64,000 nucleotides of DNA, from the NCBI RefSeq assembly GCF_000371965.1, contig NZ_AQUO01000001.1, forward strand, positions 1 to 64,000, in the 5' to 3' direction. Each line of letters opens with the position of its first letter. The first letter of the stretch is position 1. This document shows, one piece after another, positions 1 through 9,120 of the stretch. The position numbers were made by a program, and so were the translations under genes. The stretch is from Paracoccus sp. N5 (GTDB lineage Bacteria; Pseudomonadota; Alphaproteobacteria; Rhodobacterales; Rhodobacteraceae). The notes below the pieces were generated by a model. That model searched no databases. It had not been told where the DNA came from and worked only from the letters and a program-made list of their open reading frames with translations.

Positions 1-545
1 GCCGTCTAGGCTGCTGACGAGAAGACGATCATGATCGATGCAACCTATCTGAAAGCCCATCGCACCGCGACCAGCATGGCCGCGAAAAAGGGGGGCGTGG
101 GCGCCTGATCGGGCGCACGAAGGGCGGCATGAACACGAAGCTTCATGCCGTTGCCGATGCGCAGGGATGCCCGATCCGCATGTTTGTCACCGCTGACCCC
201 GTCGGCGATTACACCGGAGCCGCTGCCATGCTGAGCAGCTTGCCGCAGGCCGAGTGGATGCTGGCCGATCGGGGCTACGATGCCGACTGGTTCAGAGATG
301 CATCGAAAGACAGGGGACAAGGGAATGCACCCCCGGCCGGAAGGGCAGGAAGAAAGCGGTTCGATACGACAAGCGTCGCTACAAACGCCGCAGTCGCATC
401 GAGATCATGTTCGGAAGGCCTCAAGGATTGGAGGCGGGTTGCGACCCGATACGACAGGTGCCCCATCGTCTTCCTCTCGGCCATAGCTCTCGCCGCAACC
501 GTTCTCTTCTGGCTCTAAAGTTAATGAGTCTGGAGCCTAAACCAA
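1..545 (+). pseudogene. IS5-family (IS427-group) transposase remnant
   Basis: This is the 3' part of an IS5-family element; its 5' part lies outside the window. A first frame (31-108) reads MIDATYLKAHRTA and stops just after an A5G6 run, as expected for the frameshift site of this group. The second frame starts near 129 (GGMNTKLHAVADA) and holds the YTGAAAML and LADRGYDADWF blocks. Two further shifts break it: near 320 the frame jumps to the one reading GRKGRKKAVRYDKRRY, and an extra C near 420 returns it to KDWRRVATRYDRCP. The normal C-terminus AIALAATVLFWL is kept. The element's end lies near 540 (AGTCTGGAGCC). The lesions make it inactive. A second, more deleted copy lies at 63485-63738 in opposite orientation. 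Confidence 0.85.
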
Positions 546-583
546 CGACGCGCGCAGATTTCGCCGGACGGGTTTGCGCAGGC

Positions 584-1891
584 TCATCCTTGCTTTGGCA
601 CCTCCCCCTGTGCCACGGGCAGCATCGGCTGTCCGGCGACATAGGTTTGCGCCACGCTGCGGTCGTCGCCCATGATCTGCAGTATGAACAACTCCTCGGC
701 CAGCGTGGTGGCGCGCTCCATGCGCAGCGCCATGGCCGGTGTCGCGCGGCTGTCGAGCACCACGAGGTCGGCCATGGAACCTGGGGCGAGGGTGCCGATC
801 TCGTCCTCCATGCCCAGAACCCGGGCATTGCCGCGGGTGGCCCAGTGGAAGGCGGCGAAAGGGTGCAGCCTCTGGCCGCGCAGCTGCAGGATCTTGTAGC
901 CCTCGTTCAGGGTCTGCAGCATGGAATAGCTGGTGCCGCCGCCGATGTCGGTGGCGATGCCCGAAGAGATGCCGCGCGCCCGCAGGCCGCCTTCGTCGAA
1001 AAGGCCCGAGCCCAGGAACAGGTTCGAGGTCGGGCAGAATACCGGGTGGCTGCCGGTCTCGGCCATGCGGGCGATCTCGCGTTCCTCGAGATGGATCGAG
1101 TGGCCGAGCAGGATCTTCGGACCGAGCAGGCCGTAGCTTTCGTAGATGTCCAGGTAATCGCGCGCCTGGGGGTAGAGGCTGAGCGTGAAGGCGATCTCGT
1201 CCCTGTTCTCGCTCAGATGCGTCTGGATGTGGCAGTCGGGATGTTCGCGCGCGAGTTGCCCGGTCATCGCCATCTGCTCGGGCGTGGAGGTGATGGCGAA
1301 GCGCGGGGTGATGGCATAGCGCTGGCGGCCGGTGCCGTGCCATTTGGCGATCAGCGCCTGGCTCGCGTCATAACCCTGCTGCGGGGTGTCGAGCACCGCC
1401 TCGGGGGCGTTGCGGTCCATCATCACCTTGCCCGCCACCATCGCCATGTTGCGGGCATGCGCCGCCGAGAACAGCGCCTCGGCCGATTGCGGATGCACCG
1501 AGCAGAAGGCGACCGCGCTGGTGGTGCCATGCGCGAGCAGCAGGTTCAGGAAATGCTCGGCCATCTGCGGGGCATGGCCCTGCTCGGCGAAGCGGCTTTC
1601 CTCGGGGAAGGTATAGGTGTTCAGCCAGTCGAGCAGCTGCGCGCCCCAGCTCGCCACCACCTGCACCTGCGGGAAATGGATATGCGTGTCGATGAAGCCG
1701 GGCAGGATCAGATGCGGGCGGTGATCGATTTCCGGCAGGTCCGGGTCGCGCAGGGCGGCATAATCGCCCACGGCCTCGATGCGGCCGTCGCGGGTGACGA
1801 TGGCGCCGTCCTCGTGATAGGTGAAGGCGTTTTCGGTTTCCACGGGGTCGGCGTGGAAGGAGAGCGTGCGCCCCCGGATCAGCTGTCGCAT
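584..1891 (-). CDS. guaD: Guanine deaminase
   Basis: Cytosolic zinc hydrolase of the amidohydrolase superfamily that turns guanine into xanthine and ammonia. The 435-residue length fits the family. Metal ligands are visible: DTHIH (H70, H72), the THLSEN block with H225, GHSIH with H264, and D315 in ATDIGGGTSYS. It is the last gene of the xdhA-xdhB-xdhC-guaD run and its start overlaps the end of xdhC by 13 bp, so it feeds xanthine to the dehydrogenase next door. The upstream region that would hold its ribosome binding site is a copy of the dispersed GGGTATTT repeat (1892-1913), which abuts the start codon. Confidence 0.93.
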   Translation of the reverse strand: MRQLIRGRTLSFHADPVETENAFTYHEDGAIVTRDGRIEAVGDYAALRDPDLPEIDHRPHLILPGFIDTHIHFPQVQVVASWGAQLLDWLNTYTFPEESRFAEQGHAPQMAEHFLNLLLAHGTTSAVAFCSVHPQSAEALFSAAHARNMAMVAGKVMMDRNAPEAVLDTPQQGYDASQALIAKWHGTGRQRYAITPRFAITSTPEQMAMTGQLAREHPDCHIQTHLSENRDEIAFTLSLYPQARDYLDIYESYGLLGPKILLGHSIHLEEREIARMAETGSHPVFCPTSNLFLGSGLFDEGGLRARGISSGIATDIGGGTSYSMLQTLNEGYKILQLRGQRLHPFAAFHWATRGNARVLGMEDEIGTLAPGSMADLVVLDSRATPAMALRMERATTLAEELFILQIMGDDRSVAQTYVAGQPMLPVAQGEVPKQG

Positions 1892-2622
1892 GGGTATTTC
1901 CGGAGCAAAGAAGTGGACTGGGTCAGGCGGCCGATCAGCTCGGCGGCGGTGAAGGCGGCGATGATCTCGGGGCGCTTGTCCCTGGACCAGCCGGCGCCGA
2001 TCGGGCAGGTCAGGCGGTCGGTGTCGAGCCCCTGGGCGCGGGCGAAGCGGCGGAACTGCGCCAGTTTCGTCTTGCTGCCGATCATGCCGATATAGGGCGC
2101 GTCCATCCGGCGCAGCGCCTCGGCCGCGAGCAGGAAGTCCAGCGCGTGGTCATGCGTCAGGATCACGAAGCTGCTGCCGAAGGGGGCCTTGCGGATCTCG
2201 GCCTCGGGCAGGGGGGTCAGGCGGGTTTCACCGCTGGCCTGGGCCAGTTCCTGGGCGCGCTGGTCGATCAGGATCGGGCGCAGGGGCAAGAGCGCCAGCG
2301 CCCTGGACAGCGCGCGGCCGACATGACCCGCGCCGAAGATCAGCACTTGCGGATGCTCGGGGGCCGGGGGCGCCTCGGCGATGCGGGTCAGGTCGAGCTC
2401 GACCCGGCCGCCGCAGCACTGGCCGATCTCGGGGCCCAGGGGGACGTCCATGCGCGCCGCCGACTCGTCGCGCGCCAGCATCTGCCGGGCGCGGTCGATG
2501 GCCATGTATTCCAGCTGGCCGCCGCCGATGGTGCCCTGCACGCCCTGGGCGGTGACGACCATCGTCGCCCCGGTCTCGCGCGGGCTGGAGCCGCGCGTGC
2601 GGGTGATCCGGACCCGGATCAT
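1879..2622 (-). CDS. xdhC: Xanthine dehydrogenase accessory protein XdhC
   Basis: XdhC-type chaperone that binds molybdenum cofactor, helps sulfurate it and delivers it to XdhB. The 247-residue frame starting MIRVRITRTRGSSPRE carries the family's GSSPRE block, a QCCGG motif and a Rossmann-like segment (VLIFGAGHVGRAL). The ATG at 2622 is chosen because it makes an ATGA overlap with the end of xdhB; an open frame continues upstream, but only as antisense-type sequence inside xdhB. The start is slightly shorter than many homologues. The last dozen residues (about STSLLRKYPCDS) are encoded by a copy of the dispersed GGGTATTT repeat, so the C-terminus looks rewritten. Confidence 0.9.
   Translation of the reverse strand: MIRVRITRTRGSSPRETGATMVVTAQGVQGTIGGGQLEYMAIDRARQMLARDESAARMDVPLGPEIGQCCGGRVELDLTRIAEAPPAPEHPQVLIFGAGHVGRALSRALALLPLRPILIDQRAQELAQASGETRLTPLPEAEIRKAPFGSSFVILTHDHALDFLLAAEALRRMDAPYIGMIGSKTKLAQFRRFARAQGLDTDRLTCPIGAGWSRDKRPEIIAAFTAAELIGRLTQSTSLLRKYPCDS
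1892..1913 (+). repeat. Dispersed GGGTATTT...CAAAGAAG repeat, half unit
   Basis: Reads GGGTATTT-N6-CAAAGAAG. It spans the 3' end of xdhC and the nucleotides just before the guaD start codon. It is nearly identical to the copy inside ileS at 13161-13183; the two share GGAGCAAAGAAG, whereas intergenic copies mostly read AACAAAGAAGG or AACAGAGAAGG. Confidence 0.75.
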
Positions 2623-4916
2623 CTGAGCCTCTCGATGGCCATCAGCACGCGCTCGGGCGTGGCCGGGGCGTCGATGCGCGGGTTCTCGCGATAGCCGTTG
2701 AAGCTGGCCACCGCCATGTTCAGGGCCTGGAACACGCTGATCGGCAGCATGAAGGGCGGCTCGCCCACGGCCTTCGAGCGCTTGATGGTGTTTTCGCGGT
2801 TCACCGACCAGTCGGCCAGGGCGACGTTGAACACCTTGGGCCGGTCCGAGGCCAGCGGGATCTTGTAGGTCGAGGGCGCATGGGTGCGCAGCCGGCCTTT
2901 CTGGTCCCACCAGAGCTCCTCGGAGGTGAGCCAGCCCATGCCCTGGATGAAGGCGCCCTCGACCTGGCCCTTGTCCAGCGCCGGGTTCAGGCTGCGGCCG
3001 ACGTCATGGAGCACGTCGGCGCGTTCGACCACATATTCGCCGGTCAGCGTGTCGACCGAGACCTCGGCGCAGGCCGCGCCATAGGCGTAGTAATAGAACG
3101 GCCGGCCGCGCCCGGTGTCGCGGTTCCAGTGGATCTTGGGCGTCTTGTAGAAGCCCGCCGCCGACAGCTGCACCCGCGCGATATAGGCGGTGTTGATGAA
3201 ATCCTGGAACGGGATCTCCTCGTCGCCGATGCGCACCGTCTCGCCGATGGTGACGAACTCGGGGTCGACCTGTTTCGCCTCGGCGGCAAAGGCCTTGAGC
3301 CGCGCCAGCAGCTGCTCGCAGGCATTAAGCGCCGCCATGCCGTTCAGGTCCGAGCCCGAAGAGGCCGCGGTGGCCGAGGTGTTCGGCACCTTTTCGGTCG
3401 TGGTCTTGGTGATCTTGATGCGGTCGATGCTGACGCCCAGGGCCTCGGCCACGACCTGCGCCACCTTGGTGTTCAGCCCCTGGCCCATCTCGGTGCCGCC
3501 ATGGTTCAGGTGGATCGAGCCGTCCGAATAGATATGGATCAGCGCGCCGGCCTGGTTGAACCAGGTCGCGGTGAAGCTGATGCCGAACTTGACCGGGGTC
3601 AGGGCGATGCCCTTGCGGATGGTGCCGCCGCGGGCGTTCCAGTCCAGCACGGCCTGGCGGCGGGCATGGTAGTCCGACGAGGCCTCGAGTTCCTCGAAGA
3701 TGCGCGGCAGGATCTGGTCCTCGACCTCCTGGTGATAGGGGGTGAGCTGGCCGTTCTGGTAGAGGTTCGCCTTGCGGATCTCCAGCGGGTCGCGGCCAAG
3801 CGCATAGGCGATGTCCTCGACGATGCGCTCGGCCATGATGACGCCCTGCGGGCCGCCGAAGCCGCGGAAGGCGGTGTTCGAGACGGTGTTGGTCTTCATC
3901 GGATGGCTGCGCAGCTCGACCGCCGGATAGTAATAGGCATTGTCGGCGTGGAACAGCGCGCGGTCGGTCACCGGGCCGGAGAGATCGGCCGAAAAGCCGC
4001 AGCGGGCATAGAAATCGGCGTCGACGGCGTGGATCTTGCCGGTCTCGTCATAGCCGCAGCGATAGTCGATGACGAAATCGTGGCGCTTGCCGGTGATCTG
4101 GAAATCGTCGTCGCGGTCGGGGCGGATCTTGACCGCGCGCTTGAGCTTCTTCGCGGCCAGCGCGGCGGTGACGCAGAAGATGTTCATCTGCGATTCCTTG
4201 CCGCCGAAGCCGCCGCCCATGCGGCGCACGTTCACCACCACCGCGTTCGAGGGCACGTCGAGCACATGGGCGACCATGTGCTGCACCTCGCTCGGGTGCT
4301 GGGTCGAGGTGTTGACGATGACCTCGTCATCCTCACCCGGGATGGCGAAGGCGATCTGGCTTTCCAGGTAGAAATGTTCCTGGCCGCCGACGGTCAGCCG
4401 GCCTTCCAGCCGGCGCGGCGCCGTGTCCATTTCCGCCATGTCGCCGCGCGCCAGCTTCAGCGGCTTGGTGACATAGCCCAGGCCGGCATCGCGGGCGGCG
4501 ATGGCGTCCAGCGAAAACGGCAGTTCCTCGTATTCGACGCGGGCCAGCTTGCAGGCGCGGCGGGCCAGGTCGCGGGTCTCGGCGATCACGGCAAAGATCG
4601 GCTGGCCCAGGAACTGCACCTCGGGCGTGGCGAAGACCGGGTCGTCGTGCAGCCCGTTCGGGCTGATGTCATTGACGCCGGGAATGTCCTCGGCCGTCAG
4701 CACCAGATGCACGCCCGGCGCCTTCCTGACGGCGTCGAGGTCCATCGACAGGATCCGGCCATGCGCGACCGTCGAGAGGCCCAGATAGCCGTGCAGCGTG
4801 CCCTCGGGCATCATCAGGTCGTCGGTGTAATCGGCCTGGCCGGTGACGTGCTTGATGGCGCTGTCGTGGATGATCGAGGTATGGGCTGCGCCCTTCACGA
4901 TGACGTCCTGTTTCAT
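2619..4916 (-). CDS. xdhB: Xanthine dehydrogenase molybdopterin-binding subunit
   Basis: Large subunit of bacterial XDH, 765 residues, which binds the molybdenum cofactor and oxidises hypoxanthine and xanthine to urate. Recognisable blocks include MGGGFGGKESQ (cofactor and substrate pocket), NTAFRGFGGPQG, GGTEMGQGLNTK and the C-terminal KAVGEPPFML with the conserved glutamate. It overlaps xdhA at its start and xdhC at its end by ATGA, which indicates translational coupling and 1:1 assembly with XdhA. It acts in the cytoplasm, with electrons passing through XdhA to NAD. Confidence 0.96.
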   Translation of the reverse strand: MKQDVIVKGAAHTSIIHDSAIKHVTGQADYTDDLMMPEGTLHGYLGLSTVAHGRILSMDLDAVRKAPGVHLVLTAEDIPGVNDISPNGLHDDPVFATPEVQFLGQPIFAVIAETRDLARRACKLARVEYEELPFSLDAIAARDAGLGYVTKPLKLARGDMAEMDTAPRRLEGRLTVGGQEHFYLESQIAFAIPGEDDEVIVNTSTQHPSEVQHMVAHVLDVPSNAVVVNVRRMGGGFGGKESQMNIFCVTAALAAKKLKRAVKIRPDRDDDFQITGKRHDFVIDYRCGYDETGKIHAVDADFYARCGFSADLSGPVTDRALFHADNAYYYPAVELRSHPMKTNTVSNTAFRGFGGPQGVIMAERIVEDIAYALGRDPLEIRKANLYQNGQLTPYHQEVEDQILPRIFEELEASSDYHARRQAVLDWNARGGTIRKGIALTPVKFGISFTATWFNQAGALIHIYSDGSIHLNHGGTEMGQGLNTKVAQVVAEALGVSIDRIKITKTTTEKVPNTSATAASSGSDLNGMAALNACEQLLARLKAFAAEAKQVDPEFVTIGETVRIGDEEIPFQDFINTAYIARVQLSAAGFYKTPKIHWNRDTGRGRPFYYYAYGAACAEVSVDTLTGEYVVERADVLHDVGRSLNPALDKGQVEGAFIQGMGWLTSEELWWDQKGRLRTHAPSTYKIPLASDRPKVFNVALADWSVNRENTIKRSKAVGEPPFMLPISVFQALNMAVASFNGYRENPRIDAPATPERVLMAIERLR

Positions 4917-6361
4917 TCGACCCTCCTCAGGCGGTGTTCGGCGCCCGACTGTTCAAGCCAGAAGCGGCGGAAGAAATTGGCGGCGAGTTGCTGGCGGTAT
5001 TCGGCGCTGGCCCGCCAGTCGCTGAGCGGCTGGAAATCATTGGCCACGGCCCTGGCGGCGGCCTCGAAGGTCTCGGCGGTGAAGGGTTGCCCCCGCAGCG
5101 CGGCCTCGGCGCCCCGGGCGCGTTTCGGCGTTGCGGCCATGCCGCCGAAGGCGACGCGGGCATCGATGATCGTCGCGCCGTCGGTCTCGACATGGAAGGC
5201 CGCGGCCGAGGCGGTGATGTCGGCATGATGGCGCTTGCTGACCTTGTAGGCGGCGATGCGCGCCTCCTCGCCCTTCAGGGGCACGGTGATGCTTTCGACG
5301 AATTCGCCGGGGCGGCGGTCCTGCTTGCCATAGTCGATGAAGTAATCCTCGACGGCCAGGTCGCGGACCCCCTCGGCGCTGCGCAGGCGCAGGGTGGCGC
5401 CAAGCGCGATCAGCAGGGGCGGGGTCTCGCCGATGGGCGAGCCGTTCGCGACATTGCCGCCGATAGTGCCGGCGTTGCGGACCTGCCAGCCGCCGATGCG
5501 GCGCCAATAGTCCAGCGCCTCGGGGAAATGCGCCAGCACGAAGGGCTCGAATTCCGAATAGGTGACACCGGCGCCCAGCGTGATATGGCCGGGGGTGATC
5601 TCGATCTTCTTGAGATCCTGCATATGGCCGATAAAGACCGCCGGAGAGATGTCGCGCAGGAATTTCGTCACCCACAGCCCCACGTCGGTGGCGCCGGCGA
5701 CGATGGTGGCCTGGGGATTCTCGGCCAGCACCAGCGCCAGGTCGGCGGCATCGGAGGGCAGGATGGCCCGGTCCGCGCCGCGCGCGATCTCGACCCGCTC
5801 GCGCGGGATCGCCGACAGCGCCGCCGTCACCCGGTCGCGCTCGACGGTCAGGGCGTCGAAGTTCTGCCCGCCCGCCTCGGACGCCGCAAAGGCGGCCTTC
5901 ACGATCGGCTCGTAGCCGGTGCAGCGGCAGAGGTTGCCTTGCAGCGCCGTCTCGACCGCCAGCATGTCGGGACGCGGGTTCTGCATCCACAGCCCGTAAA
6001 GCGCCATGACGAAGCCCGGCGTGCAGAAGCCGCATTGGCTGCCGTGATGCTCGACCATGGCTGCCTGGACCGGGTGCAGCCCGCCGCCCTGTCCGCGCAG
6101 GTGCTCGATGGTCACGACATGGCAGCCGTGGCACGAGGCCAGGAAGCGGATGCAGGCATTGATCGGCTCGTAATGCAGCGTGCCGTGGTGCAGGCGGCCG
6201 ACCAGGACGGTGCAGGCGCCGCAGTCGCCTTCGGCGCAGCCCTCCTTGGTGCCGGTCAGGCGGCGGTTCAGCCGCAGGAAGTCCAGAAGCGTGTCCGATG
6301 AGCCGGCCTCGGTCAGGCGGATCTCGGTATCGTTCAGCAGGAAGCGCAATTCGTGGCCCAT
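4913..6361 (-). CDS. xdhA: Xanthine dehydrogenase FAD/iron-sulfur subunit
   Basis: Small XDH subunit, 482 residues. Residues 1-160 hold two [2Fe-2S] centres: GCAEGDCGAC (C42, C47, C50) with a further cysteine at 70, and CGFC (C110, C113) with CRC (C145, C147). A FAD-binding domain follows (ATIVAGATDVG, then AGTIGGNVANGSPIGE) and a CO-dehydrogenase-flavoprotein-like C-terminus. First gene of xdhABC-guaD. The 117 bp between it and the divergent LysR gene should contain the operon promoter, and that regulator is the obvious candidate controller. Confidence 0.95.
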   Translation of the reverse strand: MGHELRFLLNDTEIRLTEAGSSDTLLDFLRLNRRLTGTKEGCAEGDCGACTVLVGRLHHGTLHYEPINACIRFLASCHGCHVVTIEHLRGQGGGLHPVQAAMVEHHGSQCGFCTPGFVMALYGLWMQNPRPDMLAVETALQGNLCRCTGYEPIVKAAFAASEAGGQNFDALTVERDRVTAALSAIPRERVEIARGADRAILPSDAADLALVLAENPQATIVAGATDVGLWVTKFLRDISPAVFIGHMQDLKKIEITPGHITLGAGVTYSEFEPFVLAHFPEALDYWRRIGGWQVRNAGTIGGNVANGSPIGETPPLLIALGATLRLRSAEGVRDLAVEDYFIDYGKQDRRPGEFVESITVPLKGEEARIAAYKVSKRHHADITASAAAFHVETDGATIIDARVAFGGMAATPKRARGAEAALRGQPFTAETFEAAARAVANDFQPLSDWRASAEYRQQLAANFFRRFWLEQSGAEHRLRRVE

Positions 6362-6478
6362 CGGTCCTCGCTCGGCATGGCTGGGTATGGGGAAAGCCTA
6401 GATGCGAATTGGACTTTGCGAAATCACGGATTGAGCATAAGACTTTCAGCGATTCCTTGAAAGAGCCAGGGTGAGCCC
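6362..6478. promoter_or_regulatory. Divergent xdhA / LysR-gene promoter region
   Basis: A 117-bp intergenic gap between divergent genes, where LysR-type regulators normally bind. A direct repeat GCGAA-N9-GCGAA lies at about 6404-6422, followed by an AT-richer stretch. No -35/-10 pair can be assigned with confidence. The regulatory role is inferred from the arrangement. Confidence 0.45.
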
Positions 6479-7375
6479 ATGCCATATCTTGAAAGTCTGC
6501 GGGTTTTCGTGCGCGTGGTCGAACTCGGCTCGATCACCGCCGGCGGGCGCGACCTGCGCATGTCGCCGGCGGTCGCCTCGAACCGCATCAAGGATCTGGA
6601 GACGCGCTATGGCGTGCGGCTGTTGAACCGCACCACCCGCAAGCTGGTGCCGACCGAGGTCGGGCGCGCCTTCTACGACAACGCCCGCCGGGTGATCGAG
6701 ACGCTGGACGAGGCCGAGGCGGTGGTCTCGGGCTTTTCCGGCAATCCGCATGGCGCCTTGCGGGTGACGGCGCCGCTGGGGCTGGGCCGGCGGTTGATCG
6801 CGCCGCTGGTGCCGCGGTTCTGCGACGAATATCCGGGCGTCGAGCTGCGCCTGCGGCTGTCGGATCGCAACGTGGACATCATCGCCGACGGCATCGACCT
6901 GGCCTTCTTCCTGGGCGAGCCGCAGGATTCGGCGCTGAAATGGCGCCGCATCGCCGAATGCCGGCGGGCGCTGGTGGCGACGCGGGCCTATCTCGAGGCG
7001 CATGGCACGCCCGAACGGCCCGACGACCTGACGCAGCACAACTGCCTGCTGCTGCGCTATCCGCGCAGCCCGGAATATTACTGGGTGCTGCAGACCCCCG
7101 AGGGGCCGCAGAAGCTGCTGGTGAACGGCAAGTTCGACGCCGACGACGGCGACGTGCTCAGCGCCTGGGCGCAGGAGGGGCGCGGCATCGTCAACCGGCC
7201 GCGCTATGAGGTGGCCGCGCAACTCGCCTCGGGCGAGCTGGTCGAGGTGCTGCCGCAATTCCCGCCGCTGCCCTCGCAATTCGGCGTGCTGACCCCGCAC
7301 CGTCGCCTGCAGGACCCCAAGGTGCGGCTGTTCGCGGATTTCATCGCGCGCGAGACGCGGGGGGTGTTCGCGTGA
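6479..7375 (+). CDS. LysR-family transcriptional regulator
   Basis: Protein of 298 residues with the LysR layout. A winged helix-turn-helix lies at about residues 1-60 (SLRVFVRVVELGSITAGG, then SNRIKDLETRYGVRLLNRTTRKL), followed by a co-inducer-binding domain from about residue 90 in the style of the CrgA/DsdC-like group (PHGALRVTAPLGLGRRLI). It is divergent from xdhA, so control of purine catabolism, with a purine intermediate as effector, is the likely job. That role is inferred from position only. Confidence 0.85.
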   Translation: MPYLESLRVFVRVVELGSITAGGRDLRMSPAVASNRIKDLETRYGVRLLNRTTRKLVPTEVGRAFYDNARRVIETLDEAEAVVSGFSGNPHGALRVTAPLGLGRRLIAPLVPRFCDEYPGVELRLRLSDRNVDIIADGIDLAFFLGEPQDSALKWRRIAECRRALVATRAYLEAHGTPERPDDLTQHNCLLLRYPRSPEYYWVLQTPEGPQKLLVNGKFDADDGDVLSAWAQEGRGIVNRPRYEVAAQLASGELVEVLPQFPPLPSQFGVLTPHRRLQDPKVRLFADFIARETRGVFA

Positions 7376-7515
7376 CGCCCGGCCGTCGCTGAAATGTGAA
7401 GCGACGGCCGCCCGCCGCGGGTCCAGAATGCATCACGGCCGCCGGGACTGCGTCCGATCATGGTGCGCGATCCGAAACGGCCGCCAGATGCCTCAAGGGG
7501 GCAGGGAGGTCGATC

Positions 7516-7863
7516 ATGAAACGGGTTTATGGCTGGCTGGCGGCGGGAATGGTCCTGCTGTCCTTCGGCGCGGCGCAGGCGCAGGGCGTCGCGACCGGCG
7601 ACAATGGAATGACGCTTTACAGCTTCGACAAGGATGCCGGCGGGAAATCCGCCTGCTACGACGATTGCGCGGTGAAATGGCCGCCCTATCTGGCGCAGGA
7701 GGGCGAGACGAAGCCCGAGGGCTGGAGCACGGTCGAGCGCACGGACGGAAGCCGGCAATGGGCGCTGGATGGCAAGCCCGCCTATTATTTCGCCGGCGAC
7801 AAGAAGGCCGGCGACATGGCGGGGGATGGTGTCGGCGGCGTCTGGCACACGTTGGGCCAGTAA
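7516..7863 (+). CDS. Small secreted protein of the COG4315 / PF03640 repeat family
   Basis: Protein of 115 residues with a signal peptide (about 1-22, cleaved near AQA) and two repeats of the lipoprotein-repeat family: GMTLYSFDKD plus CYDDCAVKWPPY, then a second one ending PAYYFAGDKKAGD. The start at 7516 is chosen for the GGGAGG ribosome binding site and the signal peptide; the frame is open further upstream without these. The family has no firmly known function and is exported. It converges on puuD with a 9-bp gap. Confidence 0.85.
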   Translation: MKRVYGWLAAGMVLLSFGAAQAQGVATGDNGMTLYSFDKDAGGKSACYDDCAVKWPPYLAQEGETKPEGWSTVERTDGSRQWALDGKPAYYFAGDKKAGDMAGDGVGGVWHTLGQ

Positions 7864-7872
7864 CCCCGCCGG

Positions 7873-9120
7873 TCAGTTCCAGGCGTAGCTTTTCGGCAGG
7901 CCGCGATACCAGTCGACGATGGCCTGGCGTTCCTCGGGCTCCATGAAGCTGACGTTCGCGGGCGGCATGGCATGGGTCACGCCGGCCTGGATGTAGATCT
8001 CCCGCGCGGCGCGGGTGATGTCGTCGGGGGTCTCCAGCAGCACGCCCTTGGGCGCGGTGTGGATCCCCTCATAGCCCGGCTCGCGGGCGTGGCACATGGC
8101 GCAGCGGCCCAGCACCGCGTTCGAGGCGTCCTCCCAGCCCGGCGAGTCGATCATCGCCTGCTGGGTCGGCGTCAGGACGCGGGCCTCGGCCTCTTCCAGC
8201 GTCTGGCGGAACATCGGCGCGGTCGAAAGCCACATGACGATGATGAACAGGATCGTGGTGATCGCCCAGGTCCACCATTTCATGCCGCCGCCGGCGTGCA
8301 TGGTGTTGAAGAAGTGGCGGATGGTCACGCCCATCAGGAAGATCAGCCCAGCGATGATCCAGTTGTATTCGGTGGCGAAGGCCAGCGGATAGTGGTTCGA
8401 CAGCATCAGGAACACGACCGGCAGGGTCAGGTAGTTGTTATGCGTCGAGCGCAGCTTGGCGATCTTGCCGTATTTCGGATCGGCGGGACGCCCGGCCTTG
8501 AGATCGGCGACGACGATGCGCTGGTTCGGCATGATGATGAAGAACACGTTCGCCGTCATGATCGTGGCGGTAAAGGCGCCCAGGTGCAGCATGGTGGCGC
8601 GGCCGGTAAAGACCTGGTTATAGCCCCAGCCCATCGCCATCAGCAGCACGAACAAGAGCAGCATCAGCAGCGTCGGCGTCTCACCCAGCTTGGACTTGCA
8701 CAGGTTGGTATAGACCAGCCAGCCGATCGACAGCGAACCGGCCGAGATCAGGATCGCCTGCCAGGGCGCCAGCTCCATCTTGGCGGGGTCGATCAGGAAC
8801 AGCTCGGACCCGACCCAATAGGTGACCATCAGAAGCGCCGCCCCCGAGATCCAGGTCATGTAGCTTTCCCATTTGAACCAGATCAGGTGGTCGGGCATCC
8901 GCTCGGGCGCCACCAGGTATTTCTGGATATGGTAGAAGCCGCCGCCATGGACCTGCCACTCCTCGCCATGCGCGCCGGCGGGCAGCCCGGGCACCTTGCG
9001 CAGGCCCAGGTCGAGCGCGACGAAGTAAAAGGACGAGCCGATCCAGCAGATCGCGGTGACGACATGCGTCCAGCGAATGGCGAATGCGAGCCAGTCCCAG
9101 ATGACGGCGAAATCGGACAT
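7873..9120 (-). CDS. puuD: Membrane-bound urate oxidase (urate hydroxylase PuuD)
   Basis: Protein of 415 residues: an N-terminal membrane domain with about eight hydrophobic segments and a C-terminal cytochrome c domain. The haem-binding CAMCH is at residues 340-344, with HAMPP near 384-388 supplying a likely axial methionine. PuuD converts urate to 5-hydroxyisourate in the inner membrane and passes electrons to the respiratory chain, so unlike soluble uricase it makes no peroxide. The start MSDFAVIWDW at 9120 is preferred over an in-frame start 30 bp upstream because AGAGAGGGAG lies just before it. It completes the guanine-to-5-hydroxyisourate route begun by guaD and xdhABC; no hydroxyisourate hydrolase is in the window. 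Confidence 0.9.
   Translation of the reverse strand: MSDFAVIWDWLAFAIRWTHVVTAICWIGSSFYFVALDLGLRKVPGLPAGAHGEEWQVHGGGFYHIQKYLVAPERMPDHLIWFKWESYMTWISGAALLMVTYWVGSELFLIDPAKMELAPWQAILISAGSLSIGWLVYTNLCKSKLGETPTLLMLLLFVLLMAMGWGYNQVFTGRATMLHLGAFTATIMTANVFFIIMPNQRIVVADLKAGRPADPKYGKIAKLRSTHNNYLTLPVVFLMLSNHYPLAFATEYNWIIAGLIFLMGVTIRHFFNTMHAGGGMKWWTWAITTILFIIVMWLSTAPMFRQTLEEAEARVLTPTQQAMIDSPGWEDASNAVLGRCAMCHAREPGYEGIHTAPKGVLLETPDDITRAAREIYIQAGVTHAMPPANVSFMEPEERQAIVDWYRGLPKSYAWN

Noticed and set aside
2880..5228. A 782-codon open frame on the plus strand opposite xdhA/xdhB
   Set aside because: It is antisense to two clear genes, rich in Arg/Ala/Gly/Asp of mirror-codon type and without a known domain; such frames are common in high-GC DNA.
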